A stretch of DNA of 38,570 nucleotides from Succinivibrio dextrinosolvens (GTDB lineage: Bacteria > Pseudomonadota > Gammaproteobacteria > Enterobacterales > Succinivibrionaceae), in contig NZ_FPAH01000026.1 in assembly GCF_900116345.1 (NCBI RefSeq), positions 1 to 38,570 on the forward strand. The letters run 5' to 3'. Of the stretch, positions 16,127 to 26,389 are shown piece after piece (position 1 is the first letter of the stretch; each line of letters opens with the position of its first letter). The notes beneath the pieces are model-generated. The model had not been told where the DNA came from, made no database searches, and saw only the letters and a program-made list of their open reading frames with translations. The translations under genes were made by a program, and so were the position numbers.

Positions 16127-17500
16127 TTAACTGAAAAGAGCATCCACGAAATGGTCGACATCGAATACTCTTAAATCTTCCTTACTCTCACCAATACCGA
16201 CGTATCTTACTGGTACCTTAAACTTGTCAGCAAGAGCAAAGATAACACCGCCTTTAGCTGTACCATCAAGTTTGGTCAGAACAAGACCGGAAACATTTAC
16301 AGCCTCACCAAAAATCTTCATCTGAGAAACAGCATTCTGACCAGTTGTTGAATCCAGTACCAGCATAACCTCGTTAGGAACATTCTCATCAATCTTCTTC
16401 ATAACGCGAACAATCTTCTTGAGCTCTTCCATGAGGTTGTCCTTGTTCTGAAGTCTTCCAGCGGTATCGCAGATAAGCACATCTGTATTGTGAGCCTTAG
16501 CTGAGGTTAAAGCATCATAGATAACAGAGGCACTGTCTGAGCCGGTTGGCTGAGATACTACAGGAGTATTGGTACGAACTCCCCATTCCTTTAACTGTTC
16601 AACAGCTGCAGCTCTGAAGGTATCACCGGCAGCAAGCATTACGCTCTTGCCCTGCTCCTTGTACTTAAGGGCAAGCTTACCGATGGTAGTGGTTTTACCG
16701 GCACCGTTAACGCCTACCATCAGAATAACAAATGGCAGATCGTTGGTTCTTTTTACCTCAAGTGGAATAGCACAAGGCTTTAGAATATCTTTTAGAATGT
16801 TCTTAAGATTATTCTTTAGTGCACTTGCATCCTTAAGCTCACGCAGTTTTGACTCTTCACGCAGCTTCTCAATAATTCTGGTGGTGGTCTCAACACCAAG
16901 ATCAGCGGTTAATAAAGAGGTTTCTAGCTCCTCATACAGATCTTCATCAATCTTCTTACCAGAAACCAGAGCGCCGATACCTAAAGCCAGATTCTCACGG
17001 GTACGCTTTAATCTCTCAAAGAATGATCTCTTAACCTTGGTCTCTTCAGCTTTCTCTGAAGTTTTATCTTCTTCAGAAGGAACATCAGCTTCAACAGGAG
17101 CAGCTTCGCTTTCAACCTGTTCAGCATTTTCCTGTACAGCTTCCTTAGTAACCTCAGTTTTATTTTCCAGGGTGTCTGAAGCCTCAGGAATTTCTTTATC
17201 CTCAGTTACCTCAACTTCAGGCTCAGCCTTAACCTCTTCAGCAGCTACACTCTGAGGCTGTTCCTCTTTAGAATCTGAGGTCTGTACCTTCTGTGTCTGC
17301 TCTGTCTCATTTGACTTTTCAACAGCACTTTCACTCTCAGATTGCTCTGTCTTTGATGATTCGGTATTTAATGCTTCTGTACCTGCTGACTCTTTTACTT
17401 CTTCAGCAGTCTTCTCTGTATCATTAACTTTCTCTGAGATATTCTCTTCGTTCTGATTTTCTTCTTTATTCTTTTTAGAGAAAAATGAAAAAAGGCCCAT
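16127..17500 (-). CDS. ftsY: Signal recognition particle receptor FtsY
   Basis: A 457-residue SRP receptor GTPase. It starts at the ATG at 17500, preceded by GAGGA; an in-frame TTG four codons earlier is less likely. Residues about 10-160 form the acidic A domain, rich in Glu, Ser and Val, longer and more repetitive than its core; it mediates membrane contact. The NG domain follows with the P-loop GVNGAGKTTT near 265, DTAGRLQ, and TKLDGTAKGG, ending in IGESKEDLRVFD. It receives SRP-ribosome complexes at the inner membrane for co-translational insertion. Divergent from rsmD, with ftsE/ftsX absent between it and rpoH. Confidence 0.95.
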   Translation of the reverse strand: MGLFSFFSKKNKEENQNEENISEKVNDTEKTAEEVKESAGTEALNTESSKTEQSESESAVEKSNETEQTQKVQTSDSKEEQPQSVAAEEVKAEPEVEVTEDKEIPEASDTLENKTEVTKEAVQENAEQVESEAAPVEADVPSEEDKTSEKAEETKVKRSFFERLKRTRENLALGIGALVSGKKIDEDLYEELETSLLTADLGVETTTRIIEKLREESKLRELKDASALKNNLKNILKDILKPCAIPLEVKRTNDLPFVILMVGVNGAGKTTTIGKLALKYKEQGKSVMLAAGDTFRAAAVEQLKEWGVRTNTPVVSQPTGSDSASVIYDALTSAKAHNTDVLICDTAGRLQNKDNLMEELKKIVRVMKKIDENVPNEVMLVLDSTTGQNAVSQMKIFGEAVNVSGLVLTKLDGTAKGGVIFALADKFKVPVRYVGIGESKEDLRVFDVDHFVDALFS

Positions 17501-17631
17501 TATTGTCCTCAATTTAGCTATTACAATTTACAAACTCATGCAATTATATGCTAATTTTTACGATATTTCATTTTATTAGGCAGGTGTAGAGGATCTGTTT
17601 CTGTTACAATTCCTCAAAAAAAGGAAGAAAT

Positions 17632-18198
17632 ATGGCTGGATACGAAAACGAAATTAAGATTATTGGCGGCCTGTATAAGGGAAAGCTTATCCCTTTAAAG
17701 GATGCAGAAGGCCTAAGACCAACCCCTGCAAGAGTAAGAGAAACCATCTTCACCTGGCTTAGCGGCAACATTGAAAATGCCCATGTGCTTGATCTGTTTG
17801 CAGGTTCAGGAGCATTAGGCTTTGAAGCTCTATCAAGAGGTGCTGATAAGGTTACCTTAGTCGAAATGAATCCTCAGACAGTATCCACCCTGAAAAGTGT
17901 TGTCGACACTTTTAAGACAGACAAGGTAGAGGTAGTTAAGGCAGATGCCCTATCCTATCTTGAGAATACCTCAGAGAAATTCGATGTCATCTTTGTCGAT
18001 CCTCCATATAAGCTGGATATATATGAAAAGACTCTGAGCCTTATCCTTAAGAGAAATCTTATTGATGAGAATTCAGTTATCTACGTTGAGATGAGAAACG
18101 GTTCCAACCAGATTGTTCCTGGACTGGAATGTATCAGAGAACAGACTGCAGGACAGGCCAAATATACCCTGATGAAAAAGAGCAGTCTGCTGTTTTAG
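17632..18198 (+). CDS. rsmD: 16S rRNA guanine(966)-N2-methyltransferase RsmD
   Basis: A 188-residue RsmD. Seen: the N-terminal IIGGLYKGKLIP and RPTPARVRETIFTWL, SAM-binding motif VLDLFAGSGALGFEALSRGA, and the catalytic motif DVIFVDPPYK (the DPPY of N-methyltransferases). It methylates G966 of 16S rRNA during 30S assembly. An AAGGAAGAA site precedes the ATG. As in E. coli it is divergent from ftsY, across a 131-base region that must hold both promoters; TACAAT near 17604 is a possible -10 box for rsmD. Confidence 0.95.
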   Translation: MAGYENEIKIIGGLYKGKLIPLKDAEGLRPTPARVRETIFTWLSGNIENAHVLDLFAGSGALGFEALSRGADKVTLVEMNPQTVSTLKSVVDTFKTDKVEVVKADALSYLENTSEKFDVIFVDPPYKLDIYEKTLSLILKRNLIDENSVIYVEMRNGSNQIVPGLECIREQTAGQAKYTLMKKSSLLF

Positions 18199-18202
18199 TT
18201 TT

Positions 18203-18236
18203 AATTCCATTTCACCATTGAAGATGAAATGGAATT
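18203..18236. terminator. Bidirectional hairpin between rsmD and sdaA
   Basis: AATTCCATTTCA and TGAAATGGAATT form a perfect 12-bp stem with a 10-base loop, between two genes that converge. T-tracts are weak on both sides, but its position fits a shared terminator. Confidence 0.65.
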
Positions 18237-18249
18237 CTACATTATATTT

Positions 18250-19647
18250 TTAACACTCAACCACACTCACAGCTAAACCACCGGCACTGGTTTCCTTGAA
18301 CTTGATGTTCATGTTTCTGCCGATTTCATTCATAGCCATAATTGCAGCATCCAAAGACACCTTGTGCTGAGTATTCTTCTCTGCAGTAGCCAGCAACACT
18401 GCGTTATAAGCCTTGATAGCTCCCATTGCGTTTCTTTCAATACATGGAATCTGCACATAGCCACCTACAGGATCACAGGTCAGTCCCAGATGATGCTCAA
18501 GAGCAATTTCAGCCGCATTTTCTACAACACTGGCATCATAGCCTCTTGCATGAGCCAGCATGGCAGCAGCCATGGATGAGGCAACACCGATTTCACCCTG
18601 ACAGCCGACCTCTGCACCGGCGATACCGGCATTGTGCTTACACAGCATACCCACTGCAGCAGAAGCAAGAAGACCTTCACGCAGAGCTCTGTCACCAAGG
18701 CTCATATCATTTCTCATAGCGTAAAGCAGAGCAGGAATTACACCTGCAGCACCACAGGTTGGAGCTGTAACAATCACACCGCCGGAGGCATTTTCCTCAG
18801 AGACGGCAAAAGCATAGGAGTTAATTTTTCCCATCAGTCTGTCAGCTTCAAAGTTATTGGTCTTGTACTGCTCTAAGATAGCCTGAGCTTTTCTCCATAC
18901 CCCTAAATGTCCAGGAAGCTTGCCTACGTTGTTAAGACCTCTTTTTACGGAGTCGTACATAACATCCATAAGCTCATCAAGTTTCTCGCAGATCTGAGGA
19001 CGGGTAAGACCGGTAATAGCCATCTCGTTCTCTAAAATAAGCTCATGCATGGTCAGACCGGTTTCCTGCAGTCTCTCGTGCAGTTCGCGCATAGTTCCGT
19101 AAGGATGGACAGGTTTGCCGCGCTCTTCTTCCTTCCAGCCTTTCCACTGAATAAAGCCACCGCCTACAGAATAGTATTCAACCTCAAAAAGGATGTTTCT
19201 GTTTGCATCAAGCAGAGTAATCAGCATGGTATTGTTGTAAGGAGAATCATGCTTTACAGGACCGAACTTGATACTGTCCAGACCAACAGTAATTGCTTTG
19301 TTTTTAATTCTGACTTCGTATTTTTTCTCAGGAGTCTGCTTTATATCCTGAAGTACAGAGCCAGGGCATTTCTCAGGTATATTTCCAAGAATACCGGCAA
19401 GAACAGCTGAATCGGTACCGTGACCGACACCTGTTGCAGATAGGGAGCCAAGTAGAGTTACTTCAATAGCAGCGGCTTTTGAAATAACCTCATCAGGCAG
19501 AGCTGAAACCTTATTGTAAAAATCATTTCCAGCCTTCATTGGTCCGATTGTGTGTGAACTTGAAGGACCAGGACCAACCTTGAAAAAATCAAAAATAGCA
19601 GTTTCAACAGGAGGTCTGTTAAGCATTTTATATTTGTATTCTGACAT
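18250..19647 (-). CDS. sdaA: L-serine ammonia-lyase, iron-sulfur type
   Basis: A 465-residue single-chain L-serine dehydratase (SdaA/SdaB type). Seen: FFKVGPGPSSSHTIGPMKAG near residue 24, the central APTCGAAGVIPALLYAMR, and the conserved cysteine motifs MLCKHNAGIAGAEVGCQGEIG and LTCDPVGG plus QIPCIERNAMGA, whose cysteines hold the oxygen-sensitive [4Fe-4S] cluster. It deaminates L-serine to pyruvate and ammonia. It lies downstream of the serine transporter gene, an order like E. coli sdaC-sdaB, so serine uptake and breakdown are probably coupled. The product could equally be named SdaB; E. coli paralogs cannot be distinguished here. Confidence 0.95.
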   Translation of the reverse strand: MSEYKYKMLNRPPVETAIFDFFKVGPGPSSSHTIGPMKAGNDFYNKVSALPDEVISKAAAIEVTLLGSLSATGVGHGTDSAVLAGILGNIPEKCPGSVLQDIKQTPEKKYEVRIKNKAITVGLDSIKFGPVKHDSPYNNTMLITLLDANRNILFEVEYYSVGGGFIQWKGWKEEERGKPVHPYGTMRELHERLQETGLTMHELILENEMAITGLTRPQICEKLDELMDVMYDSVKRGLNNVGKLPGHLGVWRKAQAILEQYKTNNFEADRLMGKINSYAFAVSEENASGGVIVTAPTCGAAGVIPALLYAMRNDMSLGDRALREGLLASAAVGMLCKHNAGIAGAEVGCQGEIGVASSMAAAMLAHARGYDASVVENAAEIALEHHLGLTCDPVGGYVQIPCIERNAMGAIKAYNAVLLATAEKNTQHKVSLDAAIMAMNEIGRNMNIKFKETSAGGLAVSVVEC

Positions 19648-19675
19648 AATTTTTTGTTCTTATATATCAATAAAT

Positions 19676-19702
19676 AGGCCCAGGTAAATACTACCCAGGC
19701 CT
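19676..19702 (-). promoter_or_regulatory. Hairpin between sdaC and sdaA
   Basis: Read leftward, AGGCCTGGGTA and TACCTGGGCCT pair as two short GC blocks around a 2x2 internal loop. Lying between co-oriented genes, it could be a partial terminator or a processing hairpin that lowers sdaA relative to sdaC. A poor T-tract follows. Confidence 0.45.
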
Positions 19703-19718
19703 CGGAGTTTCTATGTTA

Positions 19719-20993
19719 TTAGATGAAGCTTAATAGCAGTGAAGCAATAGTTACGATACCCATTACAGTAATGAAGATATTAGAGAAACTACCCTGATAT
19801 TTCTTCATTGCTGGGATCTTGGCAATTGCATACATTGGCATTAAGAACAGGATGACTGCAATGATAGGACCGCCGAGTGATTCAATCAGACTTAGAATAC
19901 TTGGGTTAACAGTTGCAACAAACCATAGAGTTGCCAGGAAGAAAATGGTGATTACGCGGTTTCTGCGCTTGCTTACCATCTTGGCACCTGGAGTCAGCTT
20001 AACAATGATACCGTTTAAACCTTCTCTTGCACCCATGTAGTGTCCGAAGAATGAGGTTGAGATAGCCAGGAAGGCTACAAATGGTCCGAAGTAAGCAATT
20101 ACAGGAGCATCAAACTTGTTTGCAAGATAAGACAGAATGGTAATGTTCTGTGATCTTGCCATGCTCAGATCCTGTGGAGACAGTGATAATACACAGGAGA
20201 ATACAAACAGCATTACAAACAGAACCAGAATACCGCTGGTGTACTTCAGAGTGCGGCTTGCATACTTTTCAGCCTTGTCGCCATAACGCTCTTTCTGAGA
20301 TACAGCAAAGGTTGAGATTGCAGGTGAGTGGTTGAATGCAAATACTAAAACAGGAATGGTAATCCATAGGGTAGATGCAAAGCTGCCAAAATCAGGAACA
20401 AAGCTGAACTGAGATAAATCCCACTTTGGAATCAGATATAAAGACATTGCAAACAGGATGCAGCATAGTGGATAAACCAGCTTCTCGTTGAACAGAAGAA
20501 CCAGCTTCTCACCGCAGATGATAATTGCAATGTAAGAAAATACACAGATACCTGCAAGAATTACTCTTGGAGGAGCACTCATGTGCAGCTGATTTACAAT
20601 AAAGCTGTCTACAGTATTGGTAATACTTACGCCGTAAATCAGAAGAATTGGGTAAATAGCAAAGAAGTATAAGGCAGTAATGATTAAACCGGCTGACTTA
20701 CCGAAGAATTCCTCAGTAACGTTGGTAATATCACCGTCCTTTAGAGATGATGCCAGTACCAATCTGGCCAGACCTCTGTGAGCAAAGTATGTCATTGGGC
20801 CAACAATCAGGGTAATGACTACCAAAGGCCATAATCCAGACATACCGGCAGTGATAGGCAGGAATAGAATTCCAGCACCAACAGCGGTTCCAAATAAGTT
20901 CAGCATCCACATGATGTCGAACTTATGCCATCTTTCTCTAGTGTTGCTGGTAACAACCTGAGAAGTTGCAGCAGTATTATTAGTTATTTCCAT
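19719..20993 (-). CDS. sdaC: Serine/threonine-type transporter, HAAAP family (SdaC-like)
   Basis: A 424-residue inner-membrane permease with about eleven hydrophobic segments. Recognised from the HAAAP (hydroxy/aromatic amino acid permease) family: early [36 protein letters not shown], the [22 protein letters not shown] segment, and [15 protein letters not shown]. The family symports amino acids with protons; location next to a serine deaminase argues for serine as substrate. AAGGAA precedes the ATG. A hairpin 20-47 bases upstream of the start may act in the leader. Confidence 0.9.
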   Translation of the reverse strand: MEITNNTAATSQVVTSNTRERWHKFDIMWMLNLFGTAVGAGILFLPITAGMSGLWPLVVITLIVGPMTYFAHRGLARLVLASSLKDGDITNVTEEFFGKSAGLIITALYFFAIYPILLIYGVSITNTVDSFIVNQLHMSAPPRVILAGICVFSYIAIIICGEKLVLLFNEKLVYPLCCILFAMSLYLIPKWDLSQFSFVPDFGSFASTLWITIPVLVFAFNHSPAISTFAVSQKERYGDKAEKYASRTLKYTSGILVLFVMLFVFSCVLSLSPQDLSMARSQNITILSYLANKFDAPVIAYFGPFVAFLAISTSFFGHYMGAREGLNGIIVKLTPGAKMVSKRRNRVITIFFLATLWFVATVNPSILSLIESLGGPIIAVILFLMPMYAIAKIPAMKKYQGSFSNIFITVMGIVTIASLLLSFI

Positions 20994-21289
20994 ATAAATT
21001 CCTTATGTTTTAAAGAAAAACCTCTGGTTCTGGTTTTTCTGATTTGAATATACCCTGCTCTGAAGATTCATCAGAAACAAAGTATGCCCATTTTAAGTGC
21101 ATAAACATATTCAGTCACCACTTTTACAGATAAAACATGAGTTCATTAAAAATAAACAGTATTTCTGTGTGCCCCACCTCAAGCTTTCAGAATTAAGATT
21201 TAATAAAGCATAGATATAGTGAAGAGAATCAAGTATATTACTCGTTTCTGCAAAATTCAAAATTTGAATATTCTATTATTCATCCACAG
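20994..21289. other. sdaC upstream region
   Basis: About 300 bases without a gene. It contains a 9-bp inverted repeat AGAAAAACC / GGTTTTTCT (21014-21040, 9-base loop) in the sdaC leader, which read leftward ends in TTTTTCTTT and could act as a weak attenuator. No CRP-like or other operator is convincing. Confidence 0.45.
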
Positions 21290-21320
21290 CAAAAAGAAAA
21301 AAATACCCCATTTCGGGGTA
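21290..21320 (-). terminator. Terminator of the LysE/ArgO-type exporter gene
   Basis: Read leftward, TACCCC and GGGGTA form a stem around a five-base loop, followed by TTTTTTTCTTTTT. It starts 26 bases past the exporter stop codon. Confidence 0.85.
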
Positions 21321-21345
21321 CTTTCATCAGCACAAATACTGCAGT

Positions 21346-21957
21346 TTAAAGAAGACCGAAGAAGGTCTTAAGAAGACTCATTCCGTAAACAATTATGACA
21401 AGACCGCAGATCCTGTTGATAACCGTCAGTACACCTGAATTGATTCTGCAGCTGAAAAGAGAAATCAGAAAAATAAGTCCCAGGAACCACAGGAAGGATG
21501 CGGAGATGATCCCTGACATAAATGGCAGAGCCTGATTGGACAGCAGAGTTACATGGAATGCTCCAAGCATCATGGTGCCGTCGATAATAGCCTGTGGGTT
21601 GCACCAGGTTACAAAGCAGGCTGATGAGATGGTTCTTCTGATAGGCATTCTTTCTGAATCCTTTTTAATCTCCCCTGCCTTACTCTTTACAAGTCCCAGA
21701 CCAATTTTGATAAGGACAATGCTTCCTAAAAGCAGTATTCCCAGTTTAATAAAATCATATTTCTCCATTAAACTGCCGATACCATAGAAACAGGAGGCTG
21801 ATAAGGTAATATCAAAGAAAGCCACAATAATAGCGGTAAAAAAAGCTCGGCGACGGGAATCATTCAATGCGGAATTGATTACGAACAGATTCTGCATACC
21901 GATTGGAGCAAGGTATGCCAGTCCCATAGTAAGTCCCTGAAGATAATAAGTGTACAT
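21346..21957 (-). CDS. LysE/ArgO-family amino acid exporter
   Basis: A 203-residue inner-membrane protein with about six transmembrane helices. The N-terminus GLTMGLAYLAPIGMQNLFVI carries the LysE-family signature (G..PIG.QN), and the family's second conserved motif region, TWCNPQAIIDG, is present near residue 120. Members export lysine, arginine or other amino acids. The gene is divergent from a MocR-type regulator with repeated operator-like sites between them, implying that the regulator controls it. The exported substrate cannot be told from sequence. Confidence 0.9.
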   Translation of the reverse strand: MYTYYLQGLTMGLAYLAPIGMQNLFVINSALNDSRRRAFFTAIIVAFFDITLSASCFYGIGSLMEKYDFIKLGILLLGSIVLIKIGLGLVKSKAGEIKKDSERMPIRRTISSACFVTWCNPQAIIDGTMMLGAFHVTLLSNQALPFMSGIISASFLWFLGLIFLISLFSCRINSGVLTVINRICGLVIIVYGMSLLKTFFGLL

Positions 21958-21963
21958 TGAATT

Positions 21964-22109
21964 ATACCAACCAAATTAACTATACTGATAATACAAAATG
22001 TAATCTCAAAAGGCTTTTATACCTTTATTTAACTTTAATTTCAGAGTTATTATATTTTTGATTATTTTTTTGTAACCGACCAAATTATTACTTTTATACC
22101 AACCAAGTT
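21964..22109. promoter_or_regulatory. Repeated MocR operator-like sites between the divergent genes
   Basis: Three related boxes: TACCAACCAAATTAAC near 21965, AACCGACCAAATTATT near 22073, and TACCAACCAAGTTT near 22097, sharing CCAACCAA or CCGACCAA. Two lie within 25 bases of each other, directly before the regulator start, and one lies beside the exporter start. Direct repeats of this type are usual targets of MocR regulators. A TTGTAA/TTTATA promoter pair with 17-base spacing overlaps the right-hand sites, placing transcription start about 10 bases from the regulator ATG. Confidence 0.6.
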
Positions 22110-22118
22110 TAAAAAAAA

Positions 22119-23579
22119 ATGAAAAACAGCATCGAAATCAGCTGGAAACCAGATAAGAGTTCATCCGTACCTGCATATCAGCAAATCATTGATTTTTTCC
22201 TGTCTTCAGTAAGTTCAGGAGCATTTGCGGTTGGTATGAGACTGCCTTCCCAGAGAAAGCTTTCTGAGATATTTGAGGTCAACCGCTCTACAGTCAGCAC
22301 CGCCATTGCAGAGCTGTCATCATATGGAATCATCAAAGGAAGTTTTGGAGCAGGTACAGAAATAGCCAGCAACACCTGGTCAGTGCTTTTAAAGAGTAAT
22401 CAGAACTGGTCAAAGCATGTTCTCTCAGGTAATTTCAAAGAGAACATCTCTACCCTTCAGATCATCAATCAGCTTGAGTTTGACAAAGATCTGTTAAGAC
22501 TGGGTACAGGAGAGATTGATCCAAGGCTTTTTCCAGTGGAATTATGGCAGAAAGCTCTTAAGAATGTTGGGGATAAGGTTACCTCTTTAGGTTACCTGGA
22601 GCCTTTGGGACTGTATGAACTGCGCTGTGAGATAGCTAAACATCTTCAGAAAATAGGTATCAGTACTACTCCAGAATGTATTCTTATAACTTCAGGTTCA
22701 CTTCAGGCCCTGCAGCTTATATCAGTGTGTCTTCTCAAAAGCGGTTCCAAAGTTTTTGTGGAAGCACCTTCCTATCTTAAATCCCTGCAGGTATTTGAGT
22801 CTGCTGGATTGGAACTAACAGGTATCTCCATGGATAATGACGGCATGGAGTACTGGAAGCTCCTTCCTCATATAAGACAGGCTGGAGCTGAAAACACCTC
22901 TGTTGTCTATACAATTCCAACCAATCATAATCCAACAGGAATCTGTATGAGTGATAAAAGAAGACAGGAGTTTTTAGAATTCTGCCTTACCAACCGCATT
23001 CCTGTAATTGAGGATGGAGCCTATCAGGAATTAAGCTTTAATAATGAGTATTCACCTATCAGAACTCTTGATCATAACGGTATGGTTATCTATCTGGGTA
23101 CAGCCTCTAAAACCTTATCACCAGGTCTTAGAATCGGCTGGCTGGTGGCACCTGAAGCTGTTGTCAAAAGATTGGGTGATGCGAAAATGCAGATGGACTA
23201 TGGAGCAAGCTCAGTATCGCAGTATATCTTCCTTGAGTTTCTGAAAACAGGAATGTATGAAAGCTACCTTTCAAAGCTTAAACAGATACTTAAGGCTCGT
23301 CTTGATAACGCACTGAGAATACTTGATGAGCATTTCTCTGCAATCGCCGAATGGACTCGCCCTCAGGGTGGCTTTTATATATGGATGACCTTCAGAAAAC
23401 CGGTTAAAACCGACTTGCTGTTTAATGAGGCTATCAGATCAGGAATACTTCTAAATCCTGGTGATATATACGACTTTAAGGCAAACAATTCTATCAGACT
23501 GTCTTATGCCTATATTACAGAGATGGAATTTGAGAGGGGGGCTCTGATACTAAAGGAGCTGTTACTGAAACAGGGGTGA
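22119..23579 (+). CDS. MocR-family regulator (GntR wHTH plus aminotransferase fold)
   Basis: A 486-residue PdxR/MocR-type protein. Residues about 15-85 are a GntR winged helix (VGMRLPSQRKLSEIFEVN, then TVSTAIAELSSYGI). The remainder is a fold-type-I aminotransferase domain with the PLP-binding lysine K331 in TASKTLSPGLRIGW, plus YTIPTNHNPTG. Such regulators use PLP as effector-sensing cofactor. It is divergent from a LysE-type exporter and probably senses that exporter's substrate. The ATG follows an A-tract with no Shine-Dalgarno, and the predicted transcription start is very close, so the message may be leaderless or nearly so. Confidence 0.92.
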   Translation: MKNSIEISWKPDKSSSVPAYQQIIDFFLSSVSSGAFAVGMRLPSQRKLSEIFEVNRSTVSTAIAELSSYGIIKGSFGAGTEIASNTWSVLLKSNQNWSKHVLSGNFKENISTLQIINQLEFDKDLLRLGTGEIDPRLFPVELWQKALKNVGDKVTSLGYLEPLGLYELRCEIAKHLQKIGISTTPECILITSGSLQALQLISVCLLKSGSKVFVEAPSYLKSLQVFESAGLELTGISMDNDGMEYWKLLPHIRQAGAENTSVVYTIPTNHNPTGICMSDKRRQEFLEFCLTNRIPVIEDGAYQELSFNNEYSPIRTLDHNGMVIYLGTASKTLSPGLRIGWLVAPEAVVKRLGDAKMQMDYGASSVSQYIFLEFLKTGMYESYLSKLKQILKARLDNALRILDEHFSAIAEWTRPQGGFYIWMTFRKPVKTDLLFNEAIRSGILLNPGDIYDFKANNSIRLSYAYITEMEFERGALILKELLLKQG

Positions 23580-23587
23580 TAATAACA

Positions 23588-23613
23588 GAAAACCCTCGCA
23601 CTGGAGGGTTTTC
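23588..23613. terminator. Bidirectional terminator between the MocR gene and atpC
   Basis: GAAAACCCTC and GAGGGTTTTC form a perfect 10-bp stem with a 6-base loop; A and T rich flanks on both sides suit termination of the MocR transcript and of the convergent atp operon. Confidence 0.9.
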
Positions 23614-23637
23614 AAAAAAGGTACAGTAAGATTGAAA

Positions 23638-24066
23638 TTATCTGCGACGACCCTTTGCAATCTCAACAACCTTGATTCGAGCCATAGCATCTGCAAGCTT
23701 GGATAATGCATGAGCATAGTCAGCATCACCTGAACCATGACGGTTCAGCTCATCCTTAGCAGCCTTGATAGCTTCCTGTGCCTTGGATTCATCGATATCG
23801 TCAGCACGCAGAGCTGTATCTGCCAGAATGGTTACATTATCAGGCTGAACTTCCAGAATACCACCAGCCAGGTAAATCTGATCCTCTTTGCCGTTGATAT
23901 CAACCAGAGAAACCATACCTGTCTTGATGGTTGTTAATAAAGGAGTATGACCGTATCTGACGCCAAGCTCACCTTCAGAACCTGTAACACGGATAGACTG
24001 TACAAGTCCTGAATATAATGAACTTACGCCACTAATCACGTTCAGATGGAATGATATTGACTCCAT
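23638..24066 (-). CDS. atpC: ATP synthase F1 epsilon subunit
   Basis: A 142-residue epsilon subunit. The N-terminal beta-sandwich ([61 protein letters not shown]) and C-terminal helical hairpin are both present. Epsilon joins the rotor stalk and inhibits ATP hydrolysis. Last gene of the leftward atp operon, 14 bases after atpD, and ending 24 bases from the shared terminator. Confidence 0.96.
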   Translation of the reverse strand: MESISFHLNVISGVSSLYSGLVQSIRVTGSEGELGVRYGHTPLLTTIKTGMVSLVDINGKEDQIYLAGGILEVQPDNVTILADTALRADDIDESKAQEAIKAAKDELNRHGSGDADYAHALSKLADAMARIKVVEIAKGRRR

Positions 24067-24080
24067 TTTCCACCCCTCTA

Positions 24081-25508
<1,428 letters not shown>

Positions 25509-25515
25509 TTAATTT

Positions 25516-26379
25516 TTAAACCGCTGATGCACCAGATACGATGTCATTTAGCTCCATCGTAATACCTGCCTGTCTTGCCTTGTTGTACTCAAGCTGTAAA
25601 TCACTAACCAGAGTCTCTGCATTGTCGGTTGCAGCCTTCATGGCAACCATACGTGCAGCCTGCTCTGATGCAAGATTCTCTAAAACAGCCTGATAAACCA
25701 TCTGCATTACATAACGGTCAAGTACGACCTTTAAAATTGCCTCTGGTTCTGGCTCATACAAATAATCCCAGTGGTGCTTCTTAACTTCCTGATCCTGTGA
25801 AGGAGCCAGAGGAAGTAGCTGAAGACATTCAGGGATCTGAACCATAGTATTCTTAAAGACATTGTTTGCTATATAAATGGCATCGATTTCACCATTCATA
25901 TAGGCATCAGTCATAACCTTGATAGCACCAACAAGTTTTTCTGGCTGAGGGTTATCACCAAATCCAGAATGTGAAGCAAGCACTTCAAAGCCGTCTCTAT
26001 TGAAGTAAGCTCCGGCCTTGGTACCAAGCAGAGCCAGCTTAACATTGATATTCTTTTCCTTGAATTCATTCATCTTCTGAATAACCTTACGGAAAAGGTT
26101 GATGTTAAGACCGCCGCAAAGACCACGGTCAGTGGATACGATAATAAAACCTACATTCTTTACAGGTCTCTCTTCCATGAATGGATGATGGAACTCAGAA
26201 TGTGAGGCGGCAATATGACCAATAATGTCGTAAAGACCTTTTGAATAAGGGCGAGACTGGCTCATCTTTTCCTGAGCCTTGCGCATCTTAGAGGCGGCTA
26301 CCATCTGCATAGCACTAGTAATCTTCTGTGTATTCTGCACAGAAGCTATCTTAGTACGTATTTCCTTTGCACCTGCCAT
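25516..26379 (-). CDS. atpG: ATP synthase F1 gamma subunit
   Basis: A 287-residue gamma subunit, the standard length. Conserved N-terminal [24 protein letters not shown]-type helix (split here for length), [15 protein letters not shown], and the C-terminal helix with [11 protein letters not shown] followed by [11 protein letters not shown]. It forms the rotating central shaft. 10 bases separate it from atpA. Confidence 0.97.
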   Translation of the reverse strand: MAGAKEIRTKIASVQNTQKITSAMQMVAASKMRKAQEKMSQSRPYSKGLYDIIGHIAASHSEFHHPFMEERPVKNVGFIIVSTDRGLCGGLNINLFRKVIQKMNEFKEKNINVKLALLGTKAGAYFNRDGFEVLASHSGFGDNPQPEKLVGAIKVMTDAYMNGEIDAIYIANNVFKNTMVQIPECLQLLPLAPSQDQEVKKHHWDYLYEPEPEAILKVVLDRYVMQMVYQAVLENLASEQAARMVAMKAATDNAETLVSDLQLEYNKARQAGITMELNDIVSGASAV

Positions 26380-26389
26380 TTAAGAGCTC

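Noticed and set aside
16569-17255. Long rightward Ser-rich frame of 228 codons
   Set aside because: It is antisense to ftsY and arises from the acidic Glu/Ser repeats of its A domain.
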